Assembly (NCBI GenBank): GCA_945643635.1
Contig: CALZFC010000018.1
Coordinates: forward strand, 1,793,501 to 1,857,500
Source of the DNA: Allodiplogaster sudhausi
Lineage: Eukaryota > Nematoda > Chromadorea > Rhabditida > Diplogasteridae
Length of the DNA stretch: 64,000 nucleotides
Direction: 5' to 3'
In this document: positions 57,201 through 64,000 of the stretch, piece after piece
How the letters are laid out: each line of letters begins with the position of its first letter
How positions within the stretch are numbered: position 1 is the stretch's first letter
Notes under the pieces: model-generated
What the model was told of the DNA's origin: nothing
Database searches by the model: none
What the model saw: the letters and a program-made list of their open reading frames with translations, nothing else
Position numbers and translations under genes: made by a program

Positions 57201-59773
57201 CTATTTTATCACTCTTTATTAAATAACTGTGATGAACAATTAGTAGAATTAATGGAGCATCACTTGAATTCTTCAGCCCGCAACGCCTCCTCCAGTTGTG
57301 ACTTCCGCTTCGACCTCCGATCCGACATACCCGTTCGACTCGTTCGGCCGGCTTCTGCCTCACTTGGCTACGTCGCCGCCTCGCGCGCTGCCTCAGATCC
57401 CGCCCTCTACTCCTCCTCCACCCCGACGCCCCATTGTGGACAGTGCACTCATGCCTTCTCTCCCCCCTCCCCCGCCCACGCCCTCTGCCCATCCTCTGCA
57501 TTCGCGTGACTCTGCTCAGCCCCTTTCACCGCTGCCGACCGCAAGACCCCTGAGGCAGCAAACGGAAGCTTCGCCGATCCCCTCTCCCATCCCTGACCAA
57601 TTCGGTCGTCAGCCTCACCAGGAGCTCACGCCTGAACTTCAGGCCCAGATCGAATTGGCTATCGCTAGGCATCTCCAGACGCGCCAGTTCTTCACGCAGC
57701 CAACAACGACTACTCAGGGATTCCACCCGCAGCATCCAGCGCAGACCTTCGGCGACCAAGCATTCATTAGAAGACAAGGAGATGGCACACCTCAGGCCTC
57801 GCCGCTTGCACCGGAAGCGCGTCAAGACTTCCTGCATGTTCAGCCGTCATCAGAACAGCATCCGGGCGCATTTATCCCTGTCCTCACTCATCGCCAGGAG
57901 TCTCTTCAGCAGCAGGCCGCTTTTGGTGGCGAAGAACAACAGCTGCACCATCAGTGGCAGCAGAGTCCCGATGCTCACCACCAGTCGTTCCCGCCTGAGG
58001 CTCAGCCTCTCAACCACTTCCAGCAACAGGTCGGTGAGAATCGACCGCAACAGCTCGCAGCCCGCCAGGTAGCCGCGCGTCCCGTCGACGACTTTGGAAA
58101 CCTAGACCGAGCACAGAATCTCGAGCCACTTCACAGGCCTCAACGACTCGCCAATTCCTTCGTTAACGCGCGTCGTGAAGTTGAAGCAGAGTCTGCAACC
58201 CGTCCACCGGCTGTCTTTGTCGTGAGAAAGCCGCAGAATCCCGCCGAGAAGCCCCAGCCTTCGTCGACCGAAGCACCCGTCATTGACCATCCAGAACCGA
58301 TCAGAACGTTCGTCGACAAAGATGGTTTCCACCAAGTGACTGCTGGCACTGTGCCAAGAGCAGCCAGCAACCGCGACGCGTCTGCGCCGCGTCCTGGCGG
58401 CTTCTTCCGCCCAACGCCGTCGCCAGCGCCCACGCGGCTGACGCCAATCCGAACGTACGAAGTGATTCGGCCGCGCTCAACGCTTCGATTCGTGCGGCCC
58501 TCGATAGCGACTACGGTGCCCCCTCCGCCGACACAGCCGGCCCCTGTTGTCGAAGTGACTTCACGGCCTACGCTGCAGCTCGAGCAAGAGCAACAAGAGC
58601 AAGAGCAACTTGCCTCGAACACCATCGCTCCTCCGCACATCTCTCCGATCACAGCCCGTTCCCTTCCACATCCATCCACACTGCGCCCTCTCCCGATTGC
58701 GCACGGCCCTGCCCTATCTCTGACCCCGCCCCCTCGCGCCCCTCTCCCGCTCGCCGCGTCCTCCTCGCGCGATCCCATGCCACCCGGGATCCGGCCGCCG
58801 CCGAGCCGCACCGACTTTTTGAACCAGCTCGCTGTCGACCCTCGCCTCCCGTTCTTCCCGGAGAATCGCGCAATCTTTGAGCGAGCGGTTCGACCAGCTC
58901 CTACTCCGAAGGAGGAGCCGACGACGACGCCGGCGCAGGGGACGACGCCGCTAAGGAGGGTCATCATTGCGCCGGACGCAGAACAGGCTCAGAGAGCACT
59001 CAATGAACAATTCGCGGGAGCGCAGCAGAGACAGCTGCAGCTACTGCAGCAGCACTTGCAGCAACAACAACTATTGCAACAACTGCAACTGCAGCAGCAG
59101 CAGCAGCAACAACAACAACAGCAACAACAGCAAACACCGACAGTAGGAAATGTACCGAATCCGTCAAACGCGGCAGAAACCCAAGCTGAAGAGGAAGAGA
59201 AAGTGCACGTACCATTCACGCAGTCGCTTGATTCTTTCCAGGTCAGTTTGGAAATTTAATTGAGATGATTGCGGGAGATCACAGTAAATAGAGAGAGAGA
59301 GAGAGTGAGAGAGCGAGCGAGAGAAAGAATGGAAGAACGGTAGCAGAAAAGGATGGCGTTATTTTTAAAGTCATAGCCAGTGAATAAACTACATAGGTAT
59401 GTACATACATAATATGATCTCCAAAAAATAAAATAAAATAAAGGAAATCATCGCATCGCAGATGCCGAACTCGGCGCTGATCCAGCAGCTGCTAGCGCAG
59501 CGCCGACTGATCCCGGTCGGGCCACCGTTCGGCCTCGTGAACTTCCCGTCGGCTCCGCCTGGCTCATCACAGGCGCCTCCGCCCGTCTTCGCCCTCAGGG
59601 AGGTGGCGCCCAGCCGCTTTGCAGTCGCGCCCTGGCCCGTACCCGAGCAGCCCCGCTCGCCTGGGCAGCCTCCCCAACCGACTGCGCAGGAGGAGGAGGA
59701 GGAGAAACTCGGTGACGTCATTCAAGTGTCAGCGCTTCACAAGCCGAAGAAGGCACTTGCAGCGGCAGCCTGA
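51243..59773 (+). CDS. Large secreted Pro/Gln/Thr-rich protein, family unknown
   Basis: Twenty exons in consistent phase give about 1,600 residues. Exon 1 (51243-51326) is a signal peptide (MLRHAVAASCSLLLALLFLA then ATSTDAHD). Exons 2-13 code a mixed region with segments such as TVPYYYMIVNASTLDRDTRY and LGAYQTSAVRDLVVYFLPGP, which may form a small folded domain, then basic and acidic stretches. Exon 14 (55354-55580) is Thr/Glu-rich. Exon 15 is Pro-rich with repeating LPPPPP and API..LP units. Exon 17 has a TTTTTT mucin-like stretch (O-glycosylation likely), then a helical segment LRYLSQLNQNQIDALRRRLR. Exon 19 (57277-59241, 1,965 bp) is Pro/Gln/Arg-rich with a CAG/CAA polyglutamine run near 59090-59130. 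The last exon ends ALHKPKKALAAAA. No membrane anchor is seen after the signal. An extracellular-matrix or cuticle role fits the composition but is inference. I do not recognise the family. Confidence 0.85.
56475..56677. mobile_element. Foldback MITE in the intron before exon 17 of the proline-rich gene
   Basis: Ends are inverted repeats of about 25 bp with one mismatch: left CTTAAAGAAGGGCGATCACC..., right (minus strand) CTTAAAGGAGGGCGATCACC.... Inside them lies a second inverted repeat (CACTCTCAT...CGCGTGCTATTT against its complement), so most of the 203 bp can fold into one hairpin. TTAA flanks both ends. No coding capacity. It occupies most of the intron 56405-56689 and ends 12 bp before the acceptor. 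Confidence 0.85.
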
Positions 59774-60780
59774 TATTTCTGAGTTAATTTTATTTACAAT
59801 ATTTAATTATTTTGAGCGCGTAGTTTTAACACCGCAATCTCCCATAATTGATGAACAAGATGTAATCCCCAGGCTACACCCGAAGTTCAAGATTGCTTTG
59901 ATTCCTAGAATGAAAGTGAACGTGCAATAGAACGTGTGCATTACCACCTAGAATCGCCGATGTTTGTTCAAGCCGGTGCATTAGTGTTACCCGCCTACTA
60001 ATAAGCCTCTCCAGTATGTGTCTTCAAGTGCATAATATTCCTCTGTGTTGCTCTGCCTCAACTTCGGGCTATTCATAGACTTCCACTCTTATGAGAATGT
60101 CAACAAGAGTTTGGAAATGATAAATATTTTTGCTTATACATGATATTCCCAATACACGGACACATTTGTTAAAGGAGGGCGATCACCGAAAAATGTTTAA
60201 ATTATACTATATGTAATAGTTAGATAATTTTTTAAAATGAAAGCTCTGAAGACTCAAGCTCGAAACAGCGGAGACAGTAGCATAAAAAAGGAAAATGATG
60301 AGTATTCGAAACTTTCCAGCCCGGGGGCAGTAGTCTACCGCCGCGTCCTTTTAGGTCTGCCCATGTCACGTCAAGGTGATAATACACCACGCCTCGTTCC
60401 CACTCTCAGTCCTTACCCCTCGCTTTCTCTCCTTCTTCTTCGACTTCGTCTCTATTATAATACACCATTCCAGGGAAGCTCACCAAATTCATCCTGAGTA
60501 AATGTGGTCGGGCTGTTCTCTACCGACAACCATATTCTAATAAAAATTGTCTAGTTTTTTTTCAAATCGATGAGAACTTCTAAATGGGTATGAACTCTCT
60601 CTAAGAAAAGCAGCAGCATTAATAATTCTAAATAAAAAAGAGCGTCAGGGTTCGCGGTTGAGAAGTTTACGAGGGCCTCGGTTGGTTGGTATTAAGAGCA
60701 CGACGAATGTAGAAGAGGCGCAAAAAAATATTTTTATTTTTATTTTTCGAATAAAAATATATTTGCTTTGATTTCGCTCG
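59774..60780. other. Intergenic, with a solo MITE end
   Basis: 3' flank of the proline-rich gene and DNA between it and the small-gene pair. It contains the solo inverted-repeat end at 60169. No coding exon recognised; an open frame at 60237-60497 has no known domain. Confidence 0.55.
60169..60193. mobile_element. Solo terminal repeat of the TTAAAGGAGGGCGATCACCG family
   Basis: TTAAAGGAGGGCGATCACCG plus a few A matches the ends of the element at 56475-56677. I could not find a matching opposite end within the next kilobase, so this is a decayed or truncated copy. A weak candidate, reading ccgcgtccttttag at about 60340-60355, is too diverged to count. Confidence 0.75.
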
Positions 60781-60789
60781 TCTTGTTCT

Positions 60790-61261
60790 TACCTGCAACC
60801 GGTCTCCTTTTCTGCCGTCGTACAAATGCCATGTACATTCAAAACCGAATCTTATTTTTCATTGATATTTTTGATGATAACGTTGACAATATGCCACGGA
60901 AGAAGAGTGCGATATCTCTACACATCTTGTTGTCCCTTTCTTAACTCACCAAGGCGATGATCTCTGGCTTGATCTTCTCGAAATCCTTATGAATCCTGTA
61001 CGAGGCAATGAGTTCGTTGATGTCTATGTCCTTCGGCCGGCGAGCTCACAATTGAGAAAAAGTATTTTTAAACAAAAGCCTTTCGAGGAGAAGTCTTCCA
61101 CAAAACAAGTTAAGAAAATTCATCATGATATTTATTTATTGTATATAAGTAATATTATTTGAGTTTAAGTATCCCTAACTAAAAGGATTTAAAGCTCATG
61201 AATATTACTTTGCAATAACCAGAATTGATGCGATGAGAAGAAAAATAAAGATAATGATCAT
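60790..61261 (-). pseudogene. Truncated copy of the small secreted-protein gene, last exon deleted
   Basis: Exon 1 (61209-61261) encodes MIIIFIFLLIASILVIA, parallel to the signal peptide of the neighbour. Exon 2 (about 60950-61042) encodes DIDINELIASYRIHKDFEKI then KPEIIAL and a gtgagt donor, matching the neighbour's exon 2. The sequence after that donor matches the neighbour again only beyond its third exon: gaagaagagtgc is followed directly by a tract equivalent to the neighbour's intron, so about 260 bp holding exon 3 is missing. Without it the frame has no proper 3' end. It may be a pseudogene or use another terminal exon. Confidence 0.65.
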
Positions 61262-61754
61262 AAGTACTGTGCCTGGCCGTACAATGAACGGAGAGAGGCG
61301 AAATGATGCAATGATTCGGCGAATAATATTCGAAACTGAATGTGAGACGCTGGTGAAACAAACAGAGCGGATCTGGCAACATGTAGAAAAAGCATGGTTA
61401 GCTGTGACAAGAGACCAGTTTTAACTGAGATACTCGCACGTGAGAGAGCGGCAAGACATTCAGAGCTCGGTTAGAATGATAATCATAAAATACAGGAGGT
61501 AATATAATACGCTATTTAACATAATGTAATAGTTGCGAAGGGAATATTTTGTCCTCTTGACTTTTCTGTTCTTACAAGTGACAGTGAATGCTATCTCTCT
61601 GTTCAGACGACGGGAGTCCGCGTCCCTCTAAAATCCTCCTTCTCTGCCCTCATATTATACAAATGTCGTGAACATTCATAAACGAGCTAGCTTTATTGTT
61701 CATTGATATTTGTGATGACAAGCTTGACAAGATGCCTCGAAAGAAGAGTGCAAC

Positions 61755-62372
61755 TAATGACCAGAGGGTGAATCATTGATTGAGAGCATGGCCTCCCTGA
61801 AGAAGCTGTCATGGACGTCAGCGCGAGGCGATATCAGCTGCTCCAGTTCTTCATTCAGTATCTCCAACTGCTCATCGGACAACGCTCGCGCGCCGCTTCG
61901 TTGTGCCTGACGAGGAAAATAGATGATCGATCGGAATCGAAATGTCCTAACGGGCGGTTTTCACAACATCAATATGTATGTAGTTCTGTTAAAACGTTTC
62001 GTAGCCAATACCTGTGCACATGTTCTTGTCCCTTCCTTAACTCACCAAAGCGATGATCTTTGGCTTAATCTTATCGAAATCCTTGTGCACCCTGTATGCG
62101 GCAATAAGTCCGTCGATGTCTTCGTCGGTGATCTTTCTACGTCCTTGAACTGTCAACGAGCTTAATCAACTAGAATTGTCAGAAGCCTACCGACGACTAC
62201 AGCTTCATTTTCAAGAGGAAAGGAAAAAAATCGTCATCCTATTTTTTTTGTTTAAACATGTAATAATATTATTCGAGTTTATGTAATCGTTACAAGATAG
62301 GTAGTGAATATTACCTTGTTATAACCAGGATAGATCCGATAAGAAGAAGAGGAAGAGTCGGATAGCCCTTCA
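61755..62372 (-). CDS. Small secreted protein, function unknown
   Basis: Exon 1 (about 62314-62372) encodes a signal peptide, MKGYPTLPLLLIGSILVITR. Exon 2 (about 62047-62152) encodes RRKITDEDIDGLIAAYRVHK then DFDKIKPKIIAL. Exon 3 (61755-61904) encodes AQRSGARALSDEQLEILNEE, LEQLISPRADVHDSFFREAM, LSINDSPSGH and a stop. Exons 2 and 3 join in phase 0. Exon 1 ends in phase 2 while exon 2 starts in phase 1, so a short exon between them is needed (a candidate lies at about 62185-62200). The mature product of about 80 residues looks helical and charged, with no Cys. I do not recognise the family. A truncated tandem copy lies just downstream. Confidence 0.65.
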
Positions 62373-62992
62373 TGTCCGTCGGTTGAGCTGCCTGGATTGC
62401 AGGAAAGAGGCTGAACTCCTTTTCTTTATACGGCCTAACACCTCTCTGAAAAGACGAGTTCTCATGAGTGTGACCAGCTGTTTTAATCTGATTCATCTGA
62501 AAATAAGCACAACGGTCCGACAAACAAACTCGATAGCCATGCAGTGTGATAATATTGTGAACTCGATGCGGCGACTTGAGAGTGAGAAAGTACACTCATG
62601 TACATATGCAGAAGAGTCGCCAGCGCAGTCACAGTGTTGCCATGCTATCTATCCATCACTCGAAGAAAACAAAGAGTGAGATAGCGATCATCCAAAGCAT
62701 GGGAGATTTCATGTTATACATTGATTTAATCCTGTCACTCGATATAAATCCTGGGTTATCTTTTACATTCATGTCATTTGTTTATTTTACTTTATGCAAT
62801 GAATTTATAACACAAGTATAATTACTTGAAAGTGTAATGTTGAAAATGGTATGTTCTTTAGACAACAACTGCAAATTACATATAAAGTCAAGATGGAGCG
62901 ATATAATAGACTTTTATGAAATCTTTCCGACTGTGAGAGAGATCGATGCCTTGTAGTTGTTTTAGTACTTAGTACTAAACAGTCTTAATAAG
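62373..62992. other. Intergenic, nothing recognised
   Basis: AT-rich DNA upstream of the small secreted-protein gene and downstream of the partial gene at the window end. No repeats or exons supported. Confidence 0.5.
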
Positions 62993-63933
62993 TTAACTTA
63001 AGGTTAGAAGAAGTGAGCGGTAGGAATGGCCGGCTGACGGCTGTGAACCGGCAGAAGGCGAGAGCTCTGCGAGAGGGGCGCTGGCCTCCTTACGATTGAG
63101 AGGGTGGCTGCGCTGCAAGGGGACTCTCTCCCTGTCCCACTCTCTCTCTCTCTCTCTCTCTTTTCGTCTTAGGCATCTATAACATGCTCTCTCATATCCT
63201 CGCAAACTTTTTTCTTTCTCAATGACTACTTGTCAAATAAATAAAAGCCATAATAAATTTAGACGAATGCATAAAAAATGTTGTAAATAAATAACTGGCA
63301 TAAATAATAATCTAAAACAGTAATAACCGATCGGGGTGGCAGCCACGGCGATGCGATGGACGCGGTGCGAGTGAAGATCGAGAGCACCGGGCGAGGCACG
63401 CGCTTCTTCGCTTCCGCCGCCTCAATCGTATTTCATTTTCTCTTTTTTTTTATTTCTCAAGTTATACTTTTATCTTATTTTGTCAATACACTTGTTCTAC
63501 ACATTATAAGTTTCGTTCTTTAAAGAAATATGGTTTCGCATGCTAAGACAAAGAAAGCAAGTTCCAAACCTTCTTGAGCTCCCTAACAAAGTACGGCGAG
63601 ATCTCACCCTTGTACCCGACGATCGATGCAGATGAAAGCTGATAAAGAATTCCATAATTATATCTATGAATATATGTATTTCTAATTATATTTCTTTATA
63701 AGTGAAATAAAATTCTGTTTTCAACTGGTGACAATCAAATAACATACATACTTTGAAGTAATGATAAGCCATACTGAGCAATTTTACAAATATTGATAAA
63801 ATGGATTAATTAAGTATCATTTACAATATATACATATTTGATTGATCTAAAACGCACTCTTCGCGTGCCGGAGATTGCGAACGCGTTGGGATCTCCGCCA
63901 CCGGCGATCTTGGCTGCCGGCTTAGGGAGTCGC
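62993..63933 (-). CDS. 3' end of an unrecognised gene (four last exons)
   Basis: Four exons join without frame conflict: 63858-63933 (RLPKPAAKIAGGGDPNAFAI then SGTRR), 63570-63638 (LSSASIVGYKGEISPYFVRE then LKK), 63328-63420 (AAEAKKRVPRPVLSIFTRTA then SIASPWLPPRS) and 62993-63112 (RSHPLNRKEASAPLAELSPS, then AGSQPSAGHSYRSLLLTLS and stop). The upstream part continues past the right edge of the window. The tail is basic and Ser/Pro-rich and probably disordered; no domain is recognised. The frame of the first exon was chosen because it gives phase-0 joins throughout; an alternative frame (DSLSRQPRSPVAEIP) is possible for that exon alone. The (CT)n run before the last acceptor acts as its pyrimidine tract. 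Confidence 0.6.
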
Positions 63934-64000
63934 CTGAATTTTTATGAACTCATTTTATTTTAGATTGTTCATTGCTTCCGTTAGAATTCTTGTCATAAGC

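Overview
The window is animal genomic DNA with many short-to-medium spliceosomal introns. Gene content fits an invertebrate and most likely a nematode: a FMRFamide-type peptide receptor, a TASK/TWK two-pore potassium channel, a neprilysin, an exostosin-family enzyme and a small neuropeptide precursor. Genus and species cannot be read from the sequence. The 3' splice sites are more relaxed than the strict TTTTCAG of Caenorhabditis. Many intergenic and intronic tracts are (GA)n or (CT)n microsatellites, which create long artefactual open frames rich in R/E or S/L.

Layout, left to right. 0.7-2.3 kb (+): 3' part of a peptide GPCR, TM3 to the C-terminus. 6.7-13.0 kb (+): complete neprilysin-type M13 metallopeptidase in 22 exons. 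15.1-15.7 kb (+): an 89-residue preprohormone with an allatostatin-C-like disulfide peptide. 17.3-19.8 kb (-): complete TASK-type K2P channel in 9 exons. 22.9-27.5 kb (+): SLC12A8-like cation-chloride-cotransporter-family protein in 20 exons. 29.0-30.7 kb (-): an unrecognised multipass membrane protein. 31.9-33.8 kb (-): TMEM86/YhhN lysoplasmalogenase. 36.2-40.9 kb (-): exostosin-family glycosyltransferase with a degenerate C-terminal half. 41.6-42.9 kb (-): MICOS19/CHCHD3. 43.5-48.7 kb (+): chaperonin CCT3, divergent from MICOS19. 51.2-59.8 kb (+): a secreted Pro/Gln/Thr-rich protein of roughly 1,600 residues in 20 exons. 60.9-62.4 kb (-): a tandem pair of small secreted-protein genes, one of which has lost its last exon. 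63.0-63.9 kb (-): 3' end of an unrecognised gene that runs off the window.

The genes do not form one pathway. The receptor, peptide precursor, peptidase and K+ channel are all neuronal or peptide-signalling types and lie in the first 20 kb, but nothing in the sequence shows that they act together. The most unusual signals are: (i) seven introns whose reading frame requires a GC 5' splice site, four of them in the SLC12A8-like gene; (ii) the allatostatin-C-like peptide; (iii) an exostosin whose GT64-like region lacks its acidic DXD; (iv) a small family of inverted-repeat elements beginning TTAAAGGAGG, two of which sit in introns; (v) an exact 48-bp copy of a GPCR exon end about 1.1 kb downstream. 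All exon models were derived by hand from reading frame, splice dinucleotides and family conservation, without alignments.
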